Positions 24,624 through 34,295 of a stretch of DNA of 64,000 nt are shown in pieces (the first letter of the stretch is position 1; each line of letters opens with the position of its first letter). The notes under the pieces are model-generated. The model was given only the letters and a program-made list of their open reading frames with translations, ran no database searches and was not told the origin of the DNA. The stretch is from Begonia masoniana (lineage: Eukaryota; Streptophyta; Magnoliopsida; Cucurbitales; Begoniaceae). The stretch covers positions 53,357,749 through 53,421,748 of the forward strand of contig CM039505.1 of assembly GCA_022432975.1 (NCBI GenBank), written 5' to 3'. A program made the translations under genes and the position numbers.

Positions 24624-27600
24624 CTTGCCTCAAGGTACTTTTGACATCTTTCTCAATTTGACTAACATGATGAATCGCGGAATTACACTTGTTCAATGAA
24701 GCATCTTCGTTGAGATGTTCATCAAGTACAGATTGAAATGCAGTTAAAATTTTTTCAGGAAGACCTCCAACAGCCAATTTCTGAACTTAAGCCCATTATA
24801 TTAATTACCACAAAAGGTTGGATCTTAAGTAATAAAGCAACAACAAATAGGACTATATACAAAGAACTTACAAATCTCACTGAGTGTGCATCTCTCTTCA
24901 CAATCTTGATAGGGTTTGAACTCTTGCCATTGCTTACAGATAGAGAAGGTGGATTTTTTCCTAACATTTCATCTTTAAGATTTTGACCTCTTGAACCAAA
25001 AACTTTTCTTTCTTCCCATATGTCAACCTGACCACCAATAGAGCCCCCAAAAAAGGAAAAATAAGCAAGATAAAAGGTTTAAAAAATATTTTAAAAGACA
25101 AAAATATATCTTCCTAGATTGAATTAAAAACACAAATGGCTTGAGATTGAGGATTTATACATTCTACCAAGTAAAATATTACAACAATATTACAACAGAT
25201 AAAGAAGTTGAATTGGTGATTTTTCTTGTTTACCCAAAGAAAATAATGTAAACCTGGGAAAGAGAAAACCAACAGATGTTGAGGCAACGAATGCACTTCC
25301 CTCATTAATTCCTTCTTTTCCTCAAATGGAGAAAGAAGTTGTATTTGGATTATCTATAAAAATTTCAAGCACGTTAAAGTGTATAATAAAGGAAACATGC
25401 TGGTGAGTTAAATAGGTTGCCATTGGCTCTGATAATATCTTTTGACTTTTTCATGGCACACGCAAGTTCATTTCACCTTTAAACGAAAGCCTTGAGCTAT
25501 AGTTACTAAGCATCATTCCATCTAACCTACCACTTACTAGAAAAGAGATAGAATCCCGCTATACTAAGCAAAGGCGTTATAAATGACTAACCAATCTGGT
25601 CACTGCTTTCTTTCCATTTTCGTCGCCATTTTGGTAAACTTGCTTCAAAGATTTAGGCAGAACCTTCCAGAATTCATTCACGAATTCACTGCCCTTTCTC
25701 CTACTATTTTGCAAGATGTCATTAGCTAAATACAGTAAAGACACACATTGATCTTTTTGGGAAGACTTTAACTGTTTATCCCATGATTCAACAATTTGTT
25801 TTGCTTTCTTCCTGTGAGTAATGCACCATCGGGACAAAGCTGGTAGGATATTCAAGGAAGTACACACGAACACATATTAAGATGTGAAAGAAAAAAGGCA
25901 TAATAAAAAAATGCTAGAGAACTCAAATTGTAAAACATTCTAACAGAAAAACTATCAAGGATAAAATTTGCAAATTGAACAATCATCTTGGTGGCAAATC
26001 TCAATCTCTCAGGGAGATGTGTTGAGAAATAAATTTCACAATTTGGAGTGCCTATAGTTACTTCTAACTAGAGTTACTCGTTCAAAATATCCCATGTGGC
26101 CCAACAGTAGGAAAGAGCCTTACACCAACTTCTATATTTTTGACATGGCAAAAGATGCAGAATGTTGACAATGGCTTAGCATGCTCAGAATGTTTGAACT
26201 AGAATTACATCCTCTGAATGGTCATTTGTGAGCTAAGAAGCATGGATATTTGAACAAAAATATGCCTCAGACAAAGCAGCATTCAAGTCTGATACACTAC
26301 ATGGCGTGTCCAAATATTTGATTATGTATATCAATGGACAGACTGAAATATAGCATAAATAAGAAAAAACAGAGAAGGATATGACACATTATGTACTTTC
26401 AAAAAATATATATGAACAGTAATGCTGTATACCTAAAAACATAAAACAAATTTTTTCCTCCCACACATTCTCTACCTGGCTTTCACCATCGCTTGTGACA
26501 CATTTCACGACAAGAAATCCAGTGAACAGCTCCCTGTGAATAGAAGAAAGCTTCCATGTGGCAGCACGCAAATTATAAGTCCACCAAACTACATGGCATA
26601 TCTGAAAGGAATGAGGAAGACGAGGATAGATCATCTCAACCAAAGAGGTTTCTGGTAGGACCCTGTTTTTGCTGCGAATTTTAGAGCGCAACTCTCTCCC
26701 AACTAATGCTAAGAAATTAAGAATAAACTGAAAACTTGATTAATTATTCGCTGCCTCCCCAAAGGAGATTACCAAGCTATTTAAATAAACCCTAAACAGA
26801 CTCCTAATCTTAACTTTCCTTCTAATTAGGAAACAAGTCTAATAGAATCAGAATTAAATTACAAACAGACTTCTAATCTTAACTTTCCTTCTAATTAGGA
26901 AACAAATCTAATATAATCAGAAACAATAAATTATTAAATTACTAAATACCCTTTTAAAAATAATAATAATAATAATCTTATAATGCCTTAATTGTAATTC
27001 CTCTTTCGCCTCCTTTCGTAAGTCTTGAACGGTCACATCATTACTTCCCGCCCAACGAGCAACATTGTCCTCAAGGTTGAAATCTGGGAATTGTTGTCGA
27101 AGAATTTTTAATTTTTAATTTTCGAATGCGGTTTTCTATCCCAGTCGCAGCCCTGCCACTGCTCATCATCGGAAAAGCTCGACCAGCTTCCCTGTCCATC
27201 ATTTCTTGCCAGTGATTGCCATGTTCTCCACTCATGTTCATCCTAGGAGGCATCTGTCCCGAAAAGGTAAAGACCGGTTGTGTTGCTGCTTCGTTCGTTG
27301 GTGCGTGGCCCTTGCCCACCGTCGAACCGGACAGACCCAGGCTCTGGCGCTGTCCCGGTGAGCCAGGCAGCGGTGGCTGTTCCCACCCTACGTGTCTCGG
27401 CCATGGTTGGACAAGGTTTTTCCCTTGTTGGCTGATTCCGGGCCAAACTGTTGGAACAGCGTTCCAGGGAACTGTAGCATTCGAGATTCCTCCTGCGCGA
27501 GCCACCTCCTCTGCCAGGTTAGTTCTGTTCGGTTCTGTCAACATAGGTCGCCATAAAAAATCTGTTGGAATTGATCCCTCAGATCCCAACACCTGTGAAA

Positions 27601-30600
27601 AAATCCCTTGCGTCCCCTGTTGTTCTCCGGTCGCTGTTATGGCCACTGTAGCCGTGGCATTTGATGCAGCAGTTGGGTCGATTGGCGCCTTTGCAGAGGG
27701 ATTGTTTTGCTTCTCAGCGATTGAAATTAGCAATTGTTCGATTGAAGCAAATTTTTCATCCATTCGGCTCTCAAAACTTGTGAACGATACCTTTAATGCC
27801 GAAAAGTCTGTGCCCAAATTTCTGAATTGCTCTTCAAAAGCTTCGATTTCTTCCCTTAAGCCATGAAATCCAAAGATTGAACGGCTTTGATACCAAATTG
27901 GTAGGACCCTGTTTTTGCTGCGAATTTTAGAGCGCAACTCTCTCCCGACTAATGCTAAGAAATTAAGAATAAACTGAAAACTTGATTAATTATTCGCTGT
28001 CTCCCCAAAGGAGATTACCAAGCTATTTAAATAAACCCTAAACAGACTCTTAATCTTAACTTTCCTTCTAATTAGGAAACAAATCTAATAGAATCAGAAT
28101 TAAATTACAAGCAGACTCCTAATCTTAACTTTCCTTCTAATTAGGAAACAAATCTAATAGAATCAGAATTAAATTACAAGCAGACTCCTAATCTTAACTT
28201 TCCTTCTAATTAGGAAACAAATCTAATAGAATCAGAAACAATAAATTATCAAATTATTAAATACCCTTTTAAAAATAATAATAATAATAATCTTATAATG
28301 CCTTAATTGTAATTCCTATTTCGCCTCCTTTCGTAAGTCTTGAACGATCACATCAGTTTCACATTTATAAATGGATGTATGTTATGTAGGAAAGAGGTCA
28401 ATGTAAACCATATTCTCATCCATTATGAGGCGGCTCAACTCTTTGGTCTAGGGCATTGGAGAAGCTTGGAATCGTAAGAGAACAATTGGGAGTCATTTTG
28501 GGGACTTAAAGGACATTTTATGTGAGGAAAAAGATAAGGTGGCTAACTAGAGTTGTTTTGTCTATTTTGGTGCACACCGAACAAGAGAGAGAATGATTTT
28601 GGAAAGGAGTTTTGAGTCGTTAGACTTTGCTTTTGTAAAACCCTCCTGTGATGGAGAAGCATTTTCGTATTTTGGAGTTTTCCTTATTTGTGGAGTTCTA
28701 GCATGGCTATCTCGCTCTTCTTCGTACACTTCTTACATCAAAATATTATTCTTTACAATTAAAATGCACCTAAAGAATGCAATTTCTTTTAATAATCATT
28801 AAAAAAGAATACACAAGGGAATTTTGTTCTATTTCTAGCTGAGACCTTGTTTCATATTTGACACAAAATCAAATAAAATTCCTTTTAAGGAATGACGCCT
28901 AAAAAAAAATTTTCACAGTTTTAGGAGCCAATTGTGATTCGTTGATGAAGACACTAAACAACAAATTTTGAGCTGAAATTTGGACAGCTCACTACTTCAA
29001 TGAGAATAAAGTCCTCAAAATTTGAAATCCATACTTCAAATGAAAAGAAAGTTATGCGTTGTTGAACATGAGTTGCTCAGAATTGCATAGAACTTCACAC
29101 ATTCTGAAAGTGATATTAACTGCGATAAAAATGCCTCTAATGGACAACTCTTGGCATGATTTTTTTACTACAATAGAATTTCTGGATGAAGAATGGCCTT
29201 CCAAATTTCGTAATAAAAAAATTTGCACGGGAGACAAAATTATGAACGAACAAGTGCAAACAAGTCGGAGTGATGCCAATGCACCCTTCCACTTCTTTGG
29301 GATACTCTCAAATGAAGAAGGCAGTAGTCCAATTTGAAGATTTGTGAGATTTTTCAACTCGACTAAAAACTATCACCTCTAAGAAGTGATGAGAGATGAA
29401 TTAAGAGTCACTTTGCCCAACTTTCACGAATAGACAAATCAACTAAGTACAACATACACAATTGGCCACAAAGACCAAGAGAAATGCGAAAGGATTTTCA
29501 AGAGATCAAATATTGTTTATTTTCTGAAATTCAAAGCTCTCTGTTTCGGGCATATTTCACATAGAAAACGATATCCAATTTTCACGATTCACCCCATTTT
29601 GAAAAGCTTGAGACGTCACCTAAATTTGTTATGAAGAACTTTTTTGATATAATCTCGGAAAGGTTGCTGAGTAATCTAAATACTCATCAGTTTTGGAATG
29701 CTTCATAAATCTCCTAATTTGAACTTGGATTTCCACTAATGTTTTATCTTGAATAACTCTATAAGATATTTGGAAATTGACTGTATTTATTTCATATCTT
29801 GGATGCATATCCTCCATGATCACCTACAAATTGAACACTAGAATAACTTTAGGAAATGTCCATGATTGATTGTAAGTGAATGGATCACGTAGCACATCAA
29901 TATTCCATTAAATGATCTCCTCCACCATAAAGGATAGCAGAAAACAACCAAAGATATTATTTTCCTCAAACATTTGTCCACAATCTTCTATCAACCTAAA
30001 ACTTGGCTTCATACACTTTTGCAGTAAAATTCCCTTCAACATATTAATTGCTGTTGTGATGACCCGAATGGACACGTATGAGGAGGAGCCACCCAGTGCT
30101 CTGCAAATCCCGAGTGAGACTTGGGCCGGAGGGTGACGTGCTGGGTTAAAACTCCGCGGATCCTAGGTTGGACTTGGGCCGGAGGGTTCGGTCGTAGAAA
30201 TGGGGGTCGTCACAATCTTACATCGCTTGGGGAAGTATGTGGAAATGAAACATATGTAAAGAGACTCTCCCAAGATAGTAGGACGCGTTTTGGAGCACAA
30301 TTGGCAACGGATACCATAAGAACTCCGAAGTTAAAAGTGCTTCGGCGAGAGTAGTACCAGGTTGGTGACCGACTGAGAAGTCTTTACCAAACAAAGCCGG
30401 GAGGGGAGGATATTGGGCTACGGCCCAATCCCTAAAGCGGACAATATCTTACTGGAAAAAGAGGTCGTTACAGCCGTCATTTTGCACATTTCTATCGAGC
30501 CACATCATCATTTTCTCTATTTCATGTGTAAGGGTACTCCATTTCAATGTCAACTCTACTAGCAAAAATATCTTTTAACAAGGATGAATGATTCAAAACT

Positions 30601-33553
30601 TATAGAATAAATTCTCTTCTTTTTGATTGGACAGGTTTAGGAGGTGTTCTGGTGCAACAGAAGTTTTGTTTCGTAATCGAAACGGAAAATAAAATAATAT
30701 CAGAGAAATAACTCTCAAAATTGAAAATTTGTATTAATTATCAGAATTTTTTTTTAATATTTACCAAAACCTTTTAAATAGAGTTTGATTTATAATTTAA
30801 AATCCATCTCTAAAAAAATAAAATAAATATTTAAGAAAACTTTTGAAAAGATAGTCTATCTAAGAAGTTAAAAAGAACAAAATTAAATACGAAAATAGAT
30901 AAGTTAAAATGTTAAAAAAATCGCGAATATTAAAAGATCACAAGCCTAAGAGATTTGGCACCAACCGTGTCCTGCATCAATATCCTTTCCTTGAAGATAA
31001 CTCATTCTCGAGTTTTATAGTTACAAAAAACTCCTCAATCGAATGTGAATTTGGTGTTTGACACTTCAAAATTAAGTTTGATGGAGACCTCAATATTTGC
31101 TTCAAATTGATTGCAGACCTGGAACAAAATAATAAAATTTGATTCTTTACATTGCTCGGAGAATTGCAATTCTGTTTCTCCACATTTATCGTCTACGATA
31201 CTTTGTTGTTGAAAAAATATCTGCTTTTGCGATGGGACAAGCTCATCATGTTTGTTGAAAATATCAGTCAATTCCCTTAACACCTTAACTGTCTTGTTCT
31301 TAGATTCACAGGTCTCAAATTTAACATTGTCAAATGCTAATAGTTCTTGCCGGAGACAGTGATCGTTAGATTGAAAGGTGTTTAAAGAACCATAATCGTT
31401 TTTTAGAACTTGAATCTCATGATTCACTTTTGAAGTCACAGGAATCGATGTTATGTAATGTCCATTAGTGGTTGGATGACTGCCTTTTGAGCTAAATAAT
31501 GATTTTCGTTGATCGTCGTCACTAGTCGGAGATGATGGCTTTTCCTTTTGACTGTGGGCAATGGTTGGCCGATTATAAGACAGAACTCTGTAGCTGCCAA
31601 CCTTACAAGGGTTTCATAGATCGCAATATTTCTTCATTGATTATTGTCACTCGATAAATTAATCTTCATCTTGATTTCGCGAGTATTTAGTCTAAGATTA
31701 GAAACTCGGCCAACACAAAAAATCATCTTCTTCATCATATGAAATTTTCTCTTTTTCGTCACTACCTCCATCGAAAATTTTTAATTTCTTCATCGCCAAA
31801 GTAAAGGTCTTTGATCTTCCATCGTCGCATCGCACGTTCACTTCTCTCTTTAACAACAAATGCATTAACAATCTAAGTGAGATTGCAAGAGTTTTTGGGT
31901 CTCAACGAGTGTGTGATCACTTCTGTCATATCGTTGATCAAACCTATCGAGCCACCGATTATCATTGGTGATTCGATTTTAACTAGAACCATCTTCAGCC
32001 GTCAATTCGAGGCAAATTCCTTGCTCTGATACTAATTTGGTGTCGCAGAAGTTTTGTTTCGTAATCCAAAAGGAAAAATAAAAAAACACCATAAAATAAC
32101 TCTCAAAATAGTGGAAATTATATTAATTATCAAAAATCTCTTTCTAATATTCATCACAACTCTTTAAATAGAGTTTGATTTATAATTTAAAATTTCTAAT
32201 AAATCTCTAAGAAAACTTTTAAAAAGATAAAGTATATCTAAGTTAAAACGAATAAAATTAAATATGAAAATAAAAGATAAGATCATATATTAAAAATATC
32301 ATGAATATTTAAAGATCATGGGCTTATGCTATTGGGCACCAGTCATGTCATGCATCCTGTTCCTTTGGTAAAAACTACTAAGAATACCAAATGCCTGACT
32401 GTGACCTGATGTCACTATAGGATTCTCAAAAACATATAAAAAAAAGTCTGCTAAGTAGGAAAACAAGGGAAAGTTTGGTTGTCATATTTAAATAAAGTTA
32501 AATTGCATATTAAATTTAGAGATGAAGAACAAGTATGTTCTTGAAATTTTTTTTAGACAAATAAGTATTTGACCTTACCAATTAAGTCCTCGTTGTTAGG
32601 GTACCATCAATGCAGTCACACGATGTCTTCTATCTTCTATGTTAGGCAATTTCTAGAGAGAAGAAGTTGTGATTTTAGCGAGAAGGCGATTTATAAAGAA
32701 AATTTTCACGAAGATACCGAGCTCCAAAGACTAAAAGCTCCTCTAAAAATCGACCCCTCGCCAAAATTGCAACTTATTCTCTCTGAAAATCGCCCAGTAG
32801 AGAAGATAAAAGATGTCACGTGAAAAATAAACGTAACTGCATTGACGACACCCTTGACGATGGAGATGATTGCCAATTGACCTAAATTCATAGACTTATT
32901 TGCCTAAAAATAAAGTTTCAGAACCTACTCGCTCTTTACTTCTAAGTTTAAGAGTTAATATGCACTTTATTCTTAAATAAATAATTTTACCTATTCTCCA
33001 TCAATAAAACACTTCAGAAACAACTTCATGGGAAAATGTACAAACTATATTCTCAAGGCATCACCAAATAATATGACATAAGAAAAACAGGAGGATCTTT
33101 ACACTTGCATGAAAATGAGCATATATGATGATAATAACTCCACTTGATCACATTGCACATGTAACACAACTTAAGTAAGAGTAGCATATTAAGAGGTAAC
33201 AAAATTTGTATCTTCTTATTGAAACTCAAAAGAAAATAGATTTTTAGTTCAGACTGTTTACAAACACACAGAAAAATACAATACTAAAAATATAAGAGAC
33301 AAACCTCAGCTGACAGAAAGAAATTACGCAAACAACCACAAAATAACAAATTGCAATTACCAGGAAGAAGATTTCAAGCTACAATAAAATTTTGCAATGA
33401 CAGTGGCGCAAAAGACGAAAAAAAAATACTTTGTGATGCAGAATTTAAGAATTTAGAAAAATAAAGGATACACTCAATACTCTGTTGCGAATTGTTCAGT
33501 TTGGCTAGTTTCTCTGCCAACATGTGTCCATCAAACACTTCGTTGCTCATCAT
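24624..33553 (-). CDS. RPRD1-like CID-domain protein, exons 1-4 (intact 5' half)
   Basis: Exon 1 is 33472-33553 (starts MMSNEVFDG; the second Met may be used), exon 2 25592-25839, exon 3 24872-25027 and exon 4 24624-24780, all with GT-AG borders and consistent phases (1, 0, 0, 1). They encode an ENTH/VHS-type CID (RNA polymerase II CTD-interacting domain), including LYLANDILQNSRRKGSEFV and VDIWEERKVFGSRGQ, followed by a linker (IVKRDAHSVR) and the start of the RPRD coiled coil (KILTAFQSVLDEHLNED). In animals RPRD1A/B bind the phosphorylated CTD and take part in CTD dephosphorylation in the nucleus; the plant role is inferred from family. The 7.6-kb intron 1 is filled with mobile elements. The gene continues into the decayed exons at 11439-16309. 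Confidence 0.9.
26653..28355 (-). mobile_element. Complete gag-only (TR-GAG-like) LTR element no. 1
   Basis: LTRs at 26653-27040 (388 bp) and 27899-28355 (457 bp), both TGGTAGGACCC...CACATCA on the plus strand. Flanks are GTTTC at 26648-26652 and 28356-28360, a perfect TSD. On the minus strand the 5' LTR (right copy) is followed by TGGTATCAAAGC (27884-27895), a tRNA-Met primer site with one change, and the 3' LTR is preceded by GGGCGGGAAG. The 69-bp length difference equals one extra copy of an internal repeat unit (two copies left, three right). The interior has one long gag frame and no pol. It sits in intron 1 of the CID gene, in the gene's sense orientation. Confidence 0.9.
27071..27937 (-). 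CDS. Gag-like protein of LTR element no. 1
   Basis: An open frame of 288 codons; the real product probably begins after the primer site, with the first residues of the frame lying in the LTR. The N-terminal part has the coiled-coil pattern common to Gypsy Gag starts (EEQFRNLGTDFSALK, MDEKFASIEQLL), followed by a Pro/Gly/Ala-rich low-complexity section with tryptophans. No CCHC knuckle, protease, RT or integrase is seen. In a nonautonomous element this Gag would need enzymes from another retrotransposon. The frame is unbroken, which agrees with the perfect TSD in pointing to a fairly recent insertion. Confidence 0.65.
   Translation of the reverse strand: MRSKIRSKNRVLPIWYQSRSIFGFHGLREEIEAFEEQFRNLGTDFSALKVSFTSFESRMDEKFASIEQLLISIAEKQNNPSAKAPIDPTAASNATATVAITATGEQQGTQGIFSQVLGSEGSIPTDFLWRPMLTEPNRTNLAEEVARAGGISNATVPWNAVPTVWPGISQQGKNLVQPWPRHVGWEQPPLPGSPGQRQSLGLSGSTVGKGHAPTNEAATQPVFTFSGQMPPRMNMSGEHGNHWQEMMDREAGRAFPMMSSGRAATGIENRIRKLKIKNSSTTIPRFQP
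28360..28760 (+). pseudogene. Possible LINE reverse transcriptase C-terminal fragment
   Basis: Frames give a Cys-rich start (MCYVGK) with VNHILIHYEAAQLF nearby, then a Trp-rich stretch, which resembles the zf-RVT zinc-binding end of plant LINE proteins. Several stops and shifts. No poly-A tail is fixed. Weak call; it could be an unrelated repeat. Confidence 0.3.
28761..30054. other. Intron 1 of the CID gene, no gene recognised
   Basis: A 92-codon plus-strand frame at 29059-29337 has no recognisable family and may be part of a retrotransposon untranslated region. The rest is AT-rich without clear signals. Confidence 0.35.
30055..30472 (+). mobile_element. Cassandra solo LTR (TRIM with 5S rRNA-like core)
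   Basis: The unit runs TGTGATGACCC...GTCGTTACA (418 bp). Flanks are GCTGT (30050-30054) and GCCGT (30473-30477), a TSD with one mismatch. It contains a 5S rRNA-like region, the defining mark of Cassandra elements, and there is no primer site or second LTR beside it, so this is a solo LTR. It lies in intron 1 of the CID gene, on the opposite strand. Confidence 0.85.
30307..30386 (+). ncRNA. 5S rRNA-like segment inside the Cassandra LTR
   Basis: It matches the central and 3' part of plant 5S rRNA: GAACTCCGAAGTTAAAAGTG, then GGCGAGAGTAGTACCAGG and TTGGTGACC. It covers the A-box and C-box regions of the internal RNA polymerase III promoter. Several substitutions and at least one lost base (GTTAAAAGTG, TTGGTGACC) make normal 5S rRNA function unlikely. 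It is element DNA, not a ribosomal RNA locus. Confidence 0.8.
30650..32357 (-). mobile_element. Gag-only (TR-GAG-like) LTR element no. 2
   Basis: LTRs at 30650-30979 (330 bp) and 32038-32357 (320 bp) share CAGAAGTTTTGTTTCGTAAT and AATAGAGTTTGATTTATAAT. Flanks TGTTC at 30645-30649 and 32358-32362 are a perfect TSD. On the minus strand the right LTR is followed by TAGTATCAGAGC, a tRNA-Met primer site with one change; before the other LTR lies AAGGAAAGGATA. The interior (1.06 kb) holds a broken gag-like region. Same total size and orientation as element no. 1, but the LTRs differ. Confidence 0.8.
31035..31439 (-). pseudogene. Gag-like reading frame of LTR element no. 2
   Basis: A 134-codon frame rich in Glu, Lys and Asn with heptad-like spacing (VLRELTDIFNKHDELV) and no recognised domain. 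Upstream on the same strand, about 31870-31980, broken frames give an arrangement such as QRYDRSDHTLVETQKLL, typical of retrotransposon Gag N-termini. No pol. Function as Gag is inferred from position. Confidence 0.4.
32500..32968. mobile_element. Inverted-repeat MITE-like element
   Basis: The left half (TTGCATATTAA, GACAAATAAGT, CAATTAAGTC) pairs with the right half in reverse complement (TTAATATGCAC, ACTTATTTGCC, CAATTGACC). Arms are about 200 bp with a short loop near 32720. It has no protein. Lies in intron 1 of the CID gene near its 5' end. Confidence 0.6.
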
Positions 33554-34190
33554 TTACCTTAACAAAATCCTCAGATTTTACTAACCTGCAAAAAAAATGC
33601 AATCACATAATCGACCAAATTTATTCATTTACAAGTAACACAACTCGAAACTTACCCTTCTTTCACTTTTGATGGGTAATAAAATTCTATTGAAAAAGAA
33701 GAGAAATCTATAAAGGAGAGCGAAAAAAAGGCAAAGCAAGGAATTACGAAAAGAAAAAAGAAGATCCCCAATACATACCCTTCATACACCCATTACGCAA
33801 ACAAAAAAAAAAACACAAAATCATTTCATTTCCAATCAATGAAATTCAGCCAATAAAACGAAATAACGACGCCTAAGCTACGTCCTAGCAAACATAAGTT
33901 AAAAACATAAGGAATTAAATTAGGCTTCCAAACCCTAATTGTCGTTCGATTGAAAACGTAAAGCCATAGAAAAAAACCAAGAGGATAGGATCAAATCCGC
34001 AGGAAAGACATGAAGTACCTAGAACGATATAAGCTCGTCGAAATCACAAGACTATTCCACCTCCATTTGGCGGTAAAGATGCTCGGTCTGCTTCGACCTT
34101 AGGCGGAACGGCATGGCGGTGGCTTTAACGTAAATTCACCCCCTTCCAACAAGTGATTGGATAGGGTGGGGCAACTGGAACAAAGACGTT
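33554..34190 (-). promoter_or_regulatory. 5' UTR, 5' UTR intron and promoter region of the CID gene
   Basis: On the minus strand a T-rich tract ends TTTTTTTTGCAG at about 33589, a good splice acceptor, followed by a short leader and the first ATG at 33553. A 5' UTR intron is therefore likely, with the leader exon around 34020-34140, a GC-richer patch. The palindromic element at 34296 begins only about 100-150 bp beyond this. Confidence 0.5.
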
Positions 34191-34295
34191 GAACAGAAAA
34201 ATTAAAATGTTTTTTTTTTTAAGACGTTGATATAATAAAAGTTATAATATAATAAATATTATAATTAATAATTATTATAATTAATAATTATGAAT

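Noticed and set aside
27216..27866. 216-codon plus-strand frame opposite the gag of element no. 1
   Set aside because: Antisense shadow of the gag frame; no start context and no recognised domain.
30307..30386. True 5S rRNA gene
   Set aside because: Only part of the 5S sequence with changes, single copy, and inside an LTR with a TSD; this is the Cassandra arrangement.
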